Origin: Ashinkailepas kermadecensis
Taxonomy: Eukaryota > Arthropoda > Thecostraca > Neolepadidae
Reading direction: 5' to 3'
Assembly (NCBI GenBank): GCA_034440615.1
Contig: JAOTOM010004870.1
Span: 62,001 to 126,000, forward strand
DNA: 64,000 nt
Position 1 is the stretch's first letter. Every line of letters starts with the position of its first letter. Of the stretch, positions 11,903 to 24,450 are shown in pieces. The notes beneath the pieces are model-generated. The model was not told the origin of the DNA. It ran no database searches and was given only the letters and a program-made list of their open reading frames with translations. A program made the translations under genes and the position numbers.

Positions 11903-14900
11903 TGTCAAAAAGAAATTTTATTTTATTTTCATCACACTGAAACCGCATACCTCCCACCATATCGCATGCATCAAACTCTCCCGTCTCTTCCGAGTCCACT
12001 GGTGCCATTTTGATCGACATTCATTACGAATTAGTGATGTGAGCATTCCGCAAGCCCTTGCACCCGATCCCCGCGCTGGTCGTGCCATCTACTGACAGGG
12101 CCGTCAACTTCCTACCGAAGCATATTTAAGCATTACGTTTCGAGGTGCATACTCAAACTGCCGTGTCAAAGGCCTATTTGAGTAATTGTCAACTTGTAGT
12201 CAAGGCTCTGAGCCATGTTGTAGTTTTTCTTGCACCTTTTCCAACTCACCCCATTCTCAACTAGAGACAGCGCGCTAAATGACCGAACCGAGTCGATGCG
12301 CCCTGAAACTCAAATAACAAACAAACAAACTAGAGACAGAGACTGATTCTAGCCATGGCTATTACGCGGCTGGAGGTTACTTCATGAGTCTGCTCGCGAA
12401 ATTGTTGCTGCTGTTGTTCCCAAGGTTCCTTTCTGTTCTGCCTGCTATTTGTGCCATCTTCTTTTCAATAGTTGATGTTGCCACTGCCACTGCAGTCGCC
12501 ACCGTGCCCTCCTTCGTCACTGCTACCTTTGCAGAAAGAATGCCTGCAATGGCAGGGAAAGTGACAGTTGCCAGTTTTTTTTAGTGGTAGGACTTATAAT
12601 TCAAGACTGAAATAATCGCGCGCCTTGGGTGTGCTACAGAGGTTGAGTCAAATCAAGCAAAAGACCACAATAGATAAACTAAGAGCTGCCGTTGCGATGC
12701 CATGAAAACACGATGAAAATGGCACCAGTGGACAACAAGAAACGGGAGAGTACGTGACGTATGTATGGGCAAAAACTAGCACTACGAGCGTTCAGTGCGT
12801 CGAAGCAGTTTATTAAAATGCGGAATTTCGGATGCGTTCAGGCGCGATGAGGGACGCTTAAACGGTCTTCAATCGAGACCAAACTTCGCACCTTTATCTT
12901 TAACTGTATTGGCACAAATTCTTGTTCTGCCTGGCCCACCTCTTCCACTGCTTCGACGTAGCCAACCCCGCCTGCCGCCACCGCAACACGTATTTACATG
13001 GGCGAGGCCTGGCTCTTTCACATCACAAACGTCCGTGAGCGCACCCTGCTGGCCGTGTAGCTAGAAAGGGTTTTGGGATTGGCGAATCGTGATTTGACCC
13101 TGATGGATGGGTATGGATGGGTGGCGACGAGCCGCAGCAGGGTTGGCGACGTCGGAGCAGTGGAGGAGTTGGACCCGCCGATAACAAGCTCGACAGCATC
13201 ACCCAGCCTCAAAACCAAGCCTGCTAACTCTGTCGGTAGAGGACTAGACCGCCACGCAGCGCCCAAACACCAATGGTGCAGCGAGGTGTGCACGGCCGGC
13301 GAGACACCGACCCGACCCAGACGCAGACGTGAGACGCACGGAAGACGGAAGCCGGAAGCCGGAAGCCGGAAGCCCGGTCCGACACCGTCCAGCCCGGCAT
13401 GGCACGGATCCCCTACAAAAATAGTGAACATGAACGCTCGTTCTTCGGCCGATTTTCTTCTGACAGCCTTTCAAACCCACACATAAGCTTCATGCTCATC
13501 AGCTCACCATTTCATCGTCGCAGCGCTTGATGTTCAGATGGAGTGCCGGAAAGCTTCGACCATGCACTTCTTGGCTGGCTTGCCGTGTCCCAATGGCCAT
13601 CTGTTGTGGCATTATTGAACTCCAATTTAACAACAGGCCACACAGGTGGCAGCAATAATGGATCTATGTCCATGGTTAGCTTGTATGACATGGATGACCC
13701 TGAAGAGAAAGAAAGTTGGCAATTATTCGGATTTTGTGGCGATAGACAGCCCAACTGAGCCATTGGCTATGGTTTCATGGTATATTACTTGGGGTTGAGT
13801 TCATTATTGTTTGGTGTTCAGAGGGTCTTCAAGATGACTACATGAAATGGAATAGCCCTAGTGGGAGATGTAGAGTACAGCAAGAGTATTTGTGTATTTG
13901 CATGTATCCTTACTACTGAAATATTATCCTGGACACCTGACTACATACATGTTGATACAACAATGCCATAAAATTGAAATCCATCTGGGGAATCGTGTTA
14001 GTGAGATCACAACTTTACATAACTTATAGCTCATGGACTCAATGAAAAAATATTGAATGATATGTGACAAATAAAAGTACAAATATACCAGCATTGCTAA
14101 AAGCATAAGAAAGGTCAATTCATCCAGGTGAGACGCCAATGATATAGTGGGATCAGAGGAACAGGTATCACCTGCCTGAAAATTATCCACTTGGCATAGA
14201 AGTGTCATGAGAAATGTCAGAAAATCAAAGAACATCCAGCAACCCTTGGCATATTTTGCAAGCATTTGATGTTCAGCTATTGTCCTCTGGATGAACTGCT
14301 GAATTGCTACCTAGGTAGATATGCATAAAAAGCCCATGGTACAATTGTTGTTCCAACATGAATTATTGTGGTGCATTCTGATGTGATTTCATTGAAGTTG
14401 ATTCTCATTTTCAGTGCAACAGGAAATACTTCAGATGTAGCAATTCAAGTTGAAGCACTTACATGCCAATAAGTACACTATGAAAAGAGCATTGATTGCC
14501 TGCACATTCAGCTAAGCTTTTTAAGCACCTGGATCCTTTGGCAATGAAGATGATGCATGCTATTCCTTTTAATATGCATGTTGCCAAAACCTAAGGATCA
14601 AAATCATGATATAGATTATGAGGTACAGCTCAGCATTCCATAAAGCAGTTCAGATATATGGATTGAATTATCCCAAAATAGATTATTAAATAGTCAAAAT
14701 GTGACATGATAATTGTCAAAAACAGCGATCATGTAAGACCTTGGTTAATAGCTCAAAATCTCATTGAACCACATTTGTCAAGAGCAAGACTGGCACTTGG
14801 AAAGAAGTCAATGTATATTTCATTTGAATTCACATGTCAAACAATACATAACCCATGTAACAATGGATTTGCAGCAGGTGCAGACAGGTTAGGATATTAA

Positions 14901-15935
14901 TTTCAAGTTCAAAAGAAAAAGTGATTAAGCAGGCAATACATGGTTGAAGATCATGCAGCATGGAAAATGTTTGTAGCAGTGACAATGTTTTCCACTGGTA
15001 TTTATAGTAGCAAAACATTTTCTTTAAAATGTCTTCACTCAATGCAAAAGAAAAATGTCTTCTCTTGCAAAGTACTTATTTTTGGAATGGTATGTTTCAA
15101 CATTGAACATCAAAACTTGCAAACCAAAGCTTCCTTAAAACACATGATTTAATATTCACTTGCCAAATCCCAAAATAGTAAATTGAGATAAAGGAGCAGG
15201 GTATCACTTTCTTTTTTAAGCTCATGAAAAATTCAAGCAAACACCAAAGAAACCAATATGGACAGTCAAAATACAGCATACAATGTTTGAACAATGGCAA
15301 TATAAACAACCACAGGTAAGTTTGGGCTTTAGGGCACATCAACTACACTGGTCATGTAGCAACCAGTTTGTTTTTTAATTTCTTCAAAATATGATGTTTA
15401 TGAAGGTGACTAAGATGAAGGAACGACTTATTTTCTGTGCAAATGTTTACTTTTCAGTTTGTGAGCAAAATACTGCCAAAAAGGGGCTTTGTTCAGCAAC
15501 AGCATCATAAAAGAAATGTTTTTTTGTTAGATTGAACATGACATGACTAACCTACCTTACACTCATTTTATCCGCAAATTGAAATGATTACTGTTCAGTT
15601 GGCATAGAAATACACAATCATAATCTTCACCCCACAAATATAGCCCGTCTCGTATAATTATCCGTACCTGATGTGTCACAAACGTAATAAAAAAGAAATT
15701 AAGCACTTCATGCACCCGATTCAATACTTATTGACATCGAAAATCGTATGCTTCTGGCATAACTCCATATTCATTCCCGACAACGCATATCTTCTTCCAG
15801 CCAGACACGTTCGGAACATTCGATCAAGGCTGAAAGTTCCTTGCGATGCTGTTAACGTTAACTGCAGCGCTAGCAATGTCCGCAAGCTTTGATGACGTCA
15901 TGGTGCAAAAGTTTGTTTGGGAGGATTCTGTTTTT
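11903..15935. other. No recognisable gene; AT-rich from 13.8 kb
   Basis: The 137-residue frames open on both strands at 13018-13486 have no motif, and part of that stretch is a short GGAAGCC repeat (about 13348-13372). 13.8-15.9 kb is AT-rich with only short frames. It could be intron or intergenic DNA. Confidence 0.4.
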
Positions 15936-15939
15936 TTCG

Positions 15940-16045
15940 GTTAGGTTAGGATAGGTTAGGTTAGATTATATTATGCTATTATATATTTTCTATATTATGC
16001 TACATTATTTTAGGTTAGGTTATGTTAGGTTAGGCTATTTGATTT
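15940..16045 (+). repeat. TTAGG-like interstitial repeat
   Basis: GGTTAGGTTAGG-type pentamer runs, degenerating into TTATATTATG-rich DNA. TTAGG is the ancestral arthropod telomere unit. Short interstitial runs like this are common and do not mark a chromosome end. Confidence 0.6.
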
Positions 16046-16189
16046 ATTATATGATTTGTTTATATAGTGGTCGGTGACTCGGTAGACAAACCACACGCAG
16101 CCCAAGGCCTATCGAGACGAGAGCCCTGTTCGGCAAGGATGTATACGGTGCAGTCAGAGTAGTGGGGTGCGCTCCAGCATTGTAGTCCA

Positions 16190-16558
16190 ATAAAAAAAGG
16201 GAGACGCTTGAGCCGACCAATCAGCGTTTGACGACCTCCGTCGGTCGTGACAATGGTAAACAAACACATTTTGTATTTAGTGCGGCGAAACCGGTGACAT
16301 TCACACAAATACCAAATTTGTTTCCCTGTCAGCAGTGACATTGTGATAAAGTAGCATTAAAGATCAAGACTAAAGTAGCAAGAATGTCTTTGTAGAAAAT
16401 TAGCACGAAAAATGGACTAACATATGAATAATAGCTTCCACAAATTTTTCCCTACAGCCTTTACTATTGCCACGATCGGCGGAGGTCGTCAAACGCTGAT
16501 TGGTCGGCTCAAGTTTATAGAATTGATGGTCCTCTCAAGCGTCTCCCTTTTTGGGAAG
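16190..16558. mobile_element. Small foldback MITE
   Basis: Inverted ends of about 60 bp share GGGAGACGCTTGAG and CCGACCAATCAGCG, then GTTTGACGACCTCCG, on opposite strands at 16199-16255 and 16475-16555. An AT-rich loop separates them. The right arm carries a 20-bp interruption. No coding content and no clear target duplication. Confidence 0.65.
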
Positions 16559-17056
16559 CGGAGCGTTCTACCTGGTGTTCTATAGCCTTGAGTCAGAGTA
16601 AGCGGAAAACAAGGAGCCAATCAAACGCGTCAGAGTTTCGCCTCAGGCACTTTGCTATGACGTCACACATTTGTAGCCGGTGCAGGCTGTGTAGGCGGAA
16701 AATCGCGTAATCTCCGACTGCAAGTTAACTTGTGCGTGGCTGACGCAGTTGAGACAAGGTTGAAGAAGTACGGGTTACGGCCGTGGTATAGGATACATAC
16801 TTCCAGGATTTCACGCATTACGTGGTCGCCGGTTAAAGTATGCACCCTCAAGCCCGAATAATGAATCAATCAAATTGTTTCGTCCTTTTTGTTCATTACA
16901 GCCTTGTTCTTCCAAAAAGCTGCGCAGAAATCAAATGGCTTTAACTCAAGGTTACTTGCCATTTACCTTGGCCTTTGGTATTTCTGTAGAAGCCCTGAGC
17001 ACACATTGGAGAAAAACATATGAACTGGACGTCTTGAGGATTACCTAGCAGCTTAT
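16559..17056. other. No recognisable gene
   Basis: No domain or repeat is recognised. The sequence continues past the outer boundary of the left palindrome arm and has no counterpart beyond the right arm. Confidence 0.4.
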
Positions 17057-19127
17057 TATAACCAACTGGGGTTGACGTACCTTAAAACCCCAATAATCAT
17101 CATTTCTAATCATCGACGAACGGTCATCTTATAGTATTGATGAAATTAAATGTTCTTCGCAAGAGCGCTAAATGAATCATATAAGCCGATATTATCTAAA
17201 CTCTACTCCAATGACACCAATCCCCTAACTTGGACACGGGTAACCGATCGTGCGTTAGTAGACAGACGCATACCAGCCGGTGTTACGCCGTAAGTTCAGT
17301 AGCGACACCAACATTGCAGGGCAGCGAGTCCTGAGCGAGCCCTCAGCCGGCGCGCTGTTTTCTTCCCCGTGTAGCGATATGTAGGGTCCCAGTGCAATTT
17401 TTCAGAACATTGCTTGCTATTTCCAGAGGTGAAAAAACCGGCGACACGCCGACGCACGTCGGTGACAACTAAAGGGACACGGAAGGCTCTAATGAGGCAG
17501 CCAAGGACTGACCGGCCTTTTCTTCCCGAGTTTTTAAAAACATTTTTGAAGGAATTAATCATGGCAAGGTCCTTTTCTTGGCTAGTTTACATTGGCAAAC
17601 GGCACATTTTATATAGTGGTGACATCCCTTTGAGTCAGCCACCGGCTGAAAAAAAAACATCGGCGCAGGTGGCGGCCAATGTTAAATTCCCATAGACGTC
17701 GGCGATATGTCGATGAGACAGCAGCGAGCTGTCTCATGTGTGACAACTGTGGCGCGGTCAGCCTTACTAAATCACCTGTCTGAACCAAGGAGAATCTGGT
17801 CCTGGACAATGACGTTATGGAAGGAAAAGACATCTGCTTGCCCGTAATAAACGTAATAATTCGTGAAATAAAAGAGGAATTCAACACGACGACAATTTTG
17901 TCAAACATATCGCCACGGATGCCCACAATATTACCACCTACATGCATTGATCCGCGGCTAGCTGTGTAATTTCCTGTGGCGTCATCAAAGTGTCGAGAAC
18001 AAACTATAACTGATGGTTGAAATGGTTTCCCATGACCTTAGCACACGGGTTGACTGATTTTAATCATCAATTGGTCTGTAGGTATAAAGGAGAGGATCTT
18101 TCCCCTTGGGAGCAACTGGAAGGATGGAAGAGTCGACCACTTTGCAACATGAAGGAAGGCGAATTGTGGCTGTGCTAAGTGTAAAGCAGAATTGTGTGAC
18201 ATAAAGAAGTACAAGTTGAAGCACGGAGAACAGTTTTTGAGCGTCAAGATGTTTCTCCGTGTTGGAGGAAGATAGGAACGATGGTACAGATAAATGCCAA
18301 AATACGATCGGGTAATTTATGATTCTTCTGATGGCCCACCAAACATGCCAAGCCAGACACAAATTTCCCTCCAATTATCACATTCTGGCTTAGGACAAGA
18401 GCATAACCCAACTTAACTCAGCCAAACCTACCACTTTGCTCGCTTCATGGAGGTATATTGTGTGTACAACTTGTCTTGTGGTTACCTTGAACTTCAATAA
18501 TATCATGTTGTGGTTTAATGGGTTCACAAGATCAGTTTTGCTAATGATTTTCCTCAATCACAAACAAAATGGTTTGGTTATGATAGGTTAGGTGAAGTTA
18601 CGGTTTTTAATAGGCACATGATTGCAGGAAGGAAATTTTGTACCAATGATAGTATTCCTAGTTCTTGGTGCTATAAATGGTATGGAATGAAGTATATAGG
18701 ATTTCGATGAAAAAGGTACATGGAAATGATCAACATGCCTTAAATTACTTGGTGATGAGTATTGGAACATATTCATTATAGTGATTGGTAATGTTTGATT
18801 AAAAATCTGTGACGTAGTAATATGCTCTGTTCCTGCACCATATGAGAGAACTTCAGAATGTTATATTTGAAAAATAATTCATTTGTAGGGTATGCATAGT
18901 GCTGTTTATCTATGATTTTTAAAGCCCTTTTGTTGTATTTTAACAAGTTTGTCTAATCGTGTTCGAAAATTCTTTCCCCATATTAAAGCACAGTAATTTA
19001 AATAGGGATTAATCAAAGTATTATATAAGTATTTTAATTCACGACTTGTGATAAAATATTTTGCTCTTCCCATTATTCCTATATTTCTGCTAGTTTTTGC
19101 AGCAACCTATGCTATGTGATACTTCCA
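17057..19127. repeat. Palindrome, left arm (about 2.07 kb)
   Basis: Reverse-complementary to 19169-21189. Colinearity can be followed from TATAACCAACTGGGG at the outer end to GGAAGTATCACATAG at the centre. A 230-bp stretch compared by eye (18241-18480) differs at about a dozen positions, roughly 5%. The left arm also keeps about 50 bp near 18865-18910 that the right arm lacks. The frame at 17609-17947 (minus) recurs in the other arm but matches no family known to me. Confidence 0.9.
18588..19115 (-). pseudogene. LINE reverse-transcriptase 3' fragment (left arm)
   Basis: The minus strand at about 18900-19115 reads a typical LINE thumb segment: INPYLNYCALIWGKNFRTRL followed by DKLVKIQQK. 18588-18776 gives a typical LINE C-terminal tail with RHVDHFHVPF and SIPFIAPRTRN. 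The reading frame is interrupted between them. The fragment is mirrored in the right arm, so it was present before the inverted duplication. The clade is uncertain. Confidence 0.65.
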
Positions 19128-19168
19128 TGTTAATTTGTCATCAACTATTATACCAGGATTACACCAAG
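19128..19168. other. Palindrome centre, 41-bp spacer
   Basis: Unique AT-rich spacer between the arms. The arm sequence turns at GATACTTCC / GGAAGTATC. The short spacer would allow cruciform or hairpin extrusion. Confidence 0.8.
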
Positions 19169-21189
19169 GAAGTATCACATAGCATATGTTGCTGCAAAAA
19201 CTAGCAGAATTATAGGAATAATGGGAAAAGCAAAATACTTTATCACAAGTCGTGAATTCAAATACTTATATAATACTTTGATTATTCCCTATTTAAATTA
19301 TTGTGCTTTAATATGAGGAATCAATTTTCCAACACGATTAGACAGAATTGTTAAAGTACCAAAAAGGGCTTTAAGAATCATAGATACATTCTGAAGTTCT
19401 CTCATATTGTGCAGGAACAGAGCATATTACTACTTCACAGATTTTTGAATAAAACATTACCAATCACTATAATGAATATGTTCCAATACTCATCACCAAG
19501 TAATTTAAGGCATGTTGATCATTTCCATGTACCTTTTTCATCGAAATCCTATAGACTTCATTCCATACCATTTATAGCACCAAGAACTAGGAATACTATC
19601 ATTGGTACAAAATTTCCTTTCTGCAAGCATGTGCCTATTAAAAACCCTAACTTCACCTAACCTAGCATAACCAAACCATTTTGTTTGTGATAGAGGAAAA
19701 CCATTAGCAAAACTGATCTTGTGAACCCATTAAACCACAATATGATATTATTGAAGTTCAAGGTAACCACAAGACAAGTTTTACACACAATATACCTCCA
19801 TAAAGCTAGCAAAGTGGTAGGTTTGGCTGAGTAAATTGGGTTATGCTCTTGTCCTAAGCCGGAATTTTATAATTGGAGGAAAATTTTGTCTGGCTTGGCA
19901 TGTTTGGTGGGCCATCAGAAGAATCATGAATTACCCGATCGTATTTTGGCATTTATCTGTACCATCGTTCCTATCTTCCTCCAACACGGAGAAACATCTT
20001 GACGCTCAAAAACTGTTCTCCGTGCTTCAACTTGTACTTCTTTATGTCACACAATTCTGCTGTATACTTAGCACCGCCACAATTGGCCTTCCTTCATGGT
20101 GCAAAGTGGTCGACTCTTCCATCCTTCCAGTTGCTCCCAAGGGGAAAGATCCTCTCCTTTATACCTACAGACCAATTGATGATTAAAATCAGTCAACCCG
20201 TGTGCTAAGGTCATGGGAAACCATTTCAACCATCAGTTATAGTTTGTTCTCGACACTTTGATGACGCCACAGGAAATTACACAGCTAGCCGCGGATCAAT
20301 TCATGTAGGTGGTAATATTGTGGGTATCCGTGGCGATATGTTTGACAAAATTGTCGTCGTGTTGAATTCCTCTTTTATTTCACGAATTATTACGTTTATT
20401 TCGGGCAAGCAGATGTCTTTTCCTTCCATAACGTCATTGTCCAGGACCAGATTCTCCTTCGTTCAGACAGGTGATTTAGTAAGGTTGACCGCTCCACAAT
20501 TGTCACACATGAGACAGCTCGCTGCTGTCTCATCGACATATCGCCGACGTCTATGGGAATTTAACATTGTCCGCCACCTGCGCCGATGTTTTTTTTTTAG
20601 CCGGTGGCTGACTCAAAGGGATGTCAGCACTATATAAAATGTGCCGTTTGCCAATGTAAACTAGCCAAGAAAAGGACCTTGCCATGATTAATTCCTTCAA
20701 AAATGTTTCTAAAAACTCGGGAAGAAAATGCCGGTCAGTCCTTGGCTGCCTCATTAGAGCCTTCCGTGTCCCTTTAGTTGTCACCGACGTGCGTCGGCGT
20801 GTCGCCGATTTTTTTCATCTCTGGAAATAGCAAGCAATGTTCGGAAAAATTGCACTGGGACCCTACATATCGCTACACGGGGAAAAAACAGCACGCCGGC
20901 TGAGGGCTCGCTCAGGACTCGCTGCCCTGCAATGTTGGTGTCGCTACTGAACTTACGGCGTAACACCGGCTGGTATGCGTCTGTCTACTAACGCACGATC
21001 GGTTACCCGTGTCCAAGTTAGGGGATTGGTGTCATTGGAGTAGAGTTTAGATAATATCGACTTATATGATTCATTTAGCGCTCTTGCGAAGAACATTTAA
21101 TTTCATCAATACTATAAGATGACCGTTCGTCGATGATTAGAAATGATGATTATTGGGGTTTTAAGGTACGTCAACCCCAGTTGGTTATA
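19169..21189. repeat. Palindrome, right arm (about 2.02 kb)
   Basis: Mirror of 17057-19127. Its outer boundary at 21189 coincides with the 3' end of an I-type LINE lying on the minus strand, so the insertion or the duplication used the same junction. Sequence beyond the LINE does not resume the left flank. Confidence 0.9.
19180..19660 (+). pseudogene. LINE reverse-transcriptase 3' fragment (right arm)
   Basis: Plus-strand mirror of the left-arm fragment, with the same RHVDHFHVPF and SIPFIAPRTRN C-terminal tail at 19409-19660. The thumb segment shows additional substitutions and a frame break near 19315, and about 50 bp present in the left arm are missing near 19390. Confidence 0.65.
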
Positions 21190-24100
21190 TTGCACCCATA
21201 ACAAGCTTGCTTAATCACACATCAGATTGTCACATATGAAGAGCGCTTAACAGAACATATCTGGGGAAACAAATGACCAGCTAGGAAGGTGTCTGTATTA
21301 CTTTAAATCCTATCTCTGCAAGGAAGCACAAAACCGCTCTGTTGTGTATAAATCGGGAATCGTTTCCCAACAAGTCAACTTCAGATTATTAGCATCATAT
21401 CCGAAGTGACGCCTACGTTCTTCCGTATATGCTGGGCACGCCACCAGCACATGGTGCACAGTCAGCACGGCATTACACCTCACACATTTCGGCCTTTCTT
21501 CCCCGAACTATAGATACCTATGTGTGGCTGGCGTGTGACCAATTCTGAGTCGACAGACGGCCACCTCGTCCCTTCTAGTTTGGCTGAAGGATGAGGGCCA
21601 CAGCGCTAGGTGTGGTTTGATTTGTTTTAATTTATTGAACTCCATTTTGTCCCATCTGCCCTGCCACTGTCTGAGAATAAATGATGAGATGATTGGGTAA
21701 TGGTCACTGGCTGGAAGTGGGAGCACTCGTCTATTTAGTGCTTGTGCTGCACGCCTTGCAGCCTGCTCGTCCAGCTCGTTACCACGTATTCCGACATGTG
21801 CTGGGATCCAGCAAAGTGTTACTTGTTTTCCCATGTGATGTATCGAAGCAAGTTGCGATAAAATGTATCGTACAATGACATGTTGCTGGTTAAAACTGCG
21901 CAAGGTCAAAGGACTGCTCAGAGAATCAATCGAAGTAACATGTATATCCTCGACGTCGACCTCCATGTATGAAAGGGTTTTGCTGATGGCTATCAACTCG
22001 GCAATAAAGACCGTGGCGTGTGGCGGCAGGGAAAAGGATATTCTGGTCGATCCTTTAACGACAGCACTACCCACGCCTGTGTATGTCTTTGAACCATCTG
22101 TGTATGTGACGATGTAACTATGATATGCTGAATAAATGTGCTCTAATGTAAGGGATAGTAGCTCCTCTTTTGCCCTGTCTTGTTTTATCTCGACAGGGAG
22201 GGAGATGTTAATGAAGGGGGAGATCAGTTCCAACGGGGGAGTAGTTATTTGCTCATACTGCCTAATTCCCTGCATTCGAAGCCTCATTTGTCTCAGGAGC
22301 GTCCTCATTCTAGCACAGTAAGGCGTTCCTCTCCTAACGTGGTGAAGAAGGACCGCATGCATGTCACGGGAGAACAGCGCTGGATATGTTGGGTGTGTCG
22401 GAAACTGTCGTATTTTGCAGGCGTATCGGAGACCGACCATTTCACGCCTAATGGATAATGGCGGTTCGTGAGCATCCGCTAGTACGCTGACCGTTGGGGA
22501 TGTACAAAATGCTCCAGTTACGAAATACCGCAGCGTGGTGCAATGGGTCTAACATTCGCTTAGGGCACACGCCCGGTTGTATATAAAACATCCATAGTCA
22601 AGCTTAGAACGAGTGAGATTACGGTAGAGCAGTTGCAGAGTCTTTCTGTCAGCACCGTATGACATACGGGAGATACACTTCAATATTGCCATTGCTTTAA
22701 AACACTTGTCACGGAGCGTTTTTATATGATCTCTGTATGAAAGACGGTGGTCAAACTGCACTCCAAGAAAACGAGCCACTTGTACTGACGGAACGTCTTG
22801 TCCGTGCAGCTGAAGAGTCATGTCCGAACAATTACGTCGGCGCCGGAAGAAATAAATTGTTGCCGTTTTTGCTCTGGAAAACCTGAGACCGTTCTGATGT
22901 TTCCACTTTTCGAGTCGAGAAACTGTAAGTTGCAGCTGTCGTTCCACGAGAGGAGTTGACGAGCTGCAAGACCAGATCGCAAAATCATCAGTGAAGAGAT
23001 GTCTTCCGATTGACGAGGGAAGTGAGTTGCAAATGCCATTTATAATAAGTGAGAAGTTGGAAGTGCCCAGTACACTGCCTTGAGGGACTCCCTCAACCTG
23101 GTGGAGCCAATCCGACGTCTGATTGCCCACTCACAAACAAAATTGTCGGTCAAGCATAATGTTTTTTTAGAAACGCACCCAGAGATCTACAGGTTCCATA
23201 CTGATGGAGCTTCTGCAAGATCCCATGTTTTCAGGCGGTGTCAAAAGCACTTCGATGTCGAAGAACACTGCTCCTAGATGTTTCTTTTTCGCAAAAGCAA
23301 AACGAATCTCAGTATCGAACCTTAAGACATGGTCGATCGTACTGCGATTTTTTTTCCGAAAGCCGCACTGGTCGTCGGTTAATATGTTCCGGGTCTCTAA
23401 AACCAATTGAGGCGAAGGTTTACCATTCTTTCCATCAGCTTAAACAATGATGATGTGAGCGATATCGACCGATAATGGTTTGGGTCATCGCCACCTTTGC
23501 CAGGCTTTAATAGTAGTATGACGATTGCCTTTCGCCAAGCTGGTGGGAAATGTCCCGCATCCCAAAGTCTGCTGTAGATGGAGAGTAAAGCGAGCGTTGC
23601 AGACGTTGGTAAATGCTTCAGCATTTCGTTGTGCACACCATCTGGTCCCTCACACACACATTTCAAATCACTGACCACAGAGATAAGTTCAACTCGTGTA
23701 AACGGCATATTGTAAACAAGTTGTTCGGGTGTGGCAAAACTGATCTCCCTCTAACTACGGGCACGGTACTGTAAATATGTTGGATCAGTGTGTTCACTAC
23801 GCCTTGCGATAACATCAGCAATACGACTAGCTACTTTGTCTGGGTCAGCTATGATTTGGCCTCCAATATTGAGTACCGGGAGTGGAATTGACGAGACTTG
23901 CCCAGAAATCCTCTGAATACGAGCCCATACTTCGGACGTCGGTGTAGTTCGGCACAGCTGCCCTATATACGTTCTTCATGACACACGCTTCGCCGCTCGA
24001 ATGGAGCGCCGAGCCAATGCCTTGGCTGTTCTGAATGCTATGAAGTTTTCCGTTGTGCTGTTACGATCGAACGCCCTGAAGGCGCATCTTCGAGCTCGAA

Positions 24101-24300
24101 TTGCTAGGCGACACTCTGGAGTCCACCATGGGACAGGAATACGGCGGGGGTGCCGGAGGTCCTTGGTATGGAAGCTGTGGCTGAGTCAATTATTATTGAA
24201 GTCAATGCCTCATTTGTTAATGACGGATCTTCAGGGTCTGTTGGGAGTCTGGCTTCCACTCCTGATTGGAACTCATCCTACTCAATGTTGCGAAAACCCC
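21190..24300 (-). pseudogene. I-type LINE ORF2, 5'-truncated and frameshifted
   Basis: A non-LTR retrotransposon read on the minus strand. From its 5' side: a linker with VPWWTPECRLAIRARR (about 24.08-24.13 kb); an ADPDKVASRIADVIARR segment (about 23.8 kb); reverse transcriptase pieces at 23397-23708 (LKPGKG, YRSISLTSSLFKL), 23167-23406 (CGFRKKNRST) and 22549-23130 (GVPQGSVLG, then FTDDF in place of the usual FADD). RNase H follows at 21508-22440, with TDGS near residue 113, AELIAI, IDSLSSP and HVGIRGNELDEQA all retained. The end is CRLRIGHTPATHRYL and a zinc-knuckle-like CVRCNAVLTVHHVLVAC (about 21.46-21.54 kb). No endonuclease is visible, and several frame breaks make it inactive. Domain order fits the I group. 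Confidence 0.85.
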
Positions 24301-24324
24301 ACCGCTGTGGACGCCGACCGAGTA

Positions 24325-24450
24325 ACGCGCCATCGCGGTAGACAACCAAACCGGGAACTGGTCACTGCCTTCACATCTGACCATCGCGGTAGACAACCAG
24401 ACCGGGAACTGGTCACTGCCTTCACTTCTGACCATCGCGGTAAGACAACC
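24325..24450. repeat. 51-bp tandem repeat, about 2.5 copies
   Basis: Units start at CCATCGCGGTAGACAACCA and repeat every 51 bp, just outside the 5' end of the LINE. The multiple-of-three length keeps frames open. Not coding. Confidence 0.8.

Noticed and set aside
13018..13486. Overlapping 137-residue frames open on both strands
   Set aside because: No motif, GC-rich composition and a GGAAGCC repeat inside; openness is probably compositional.
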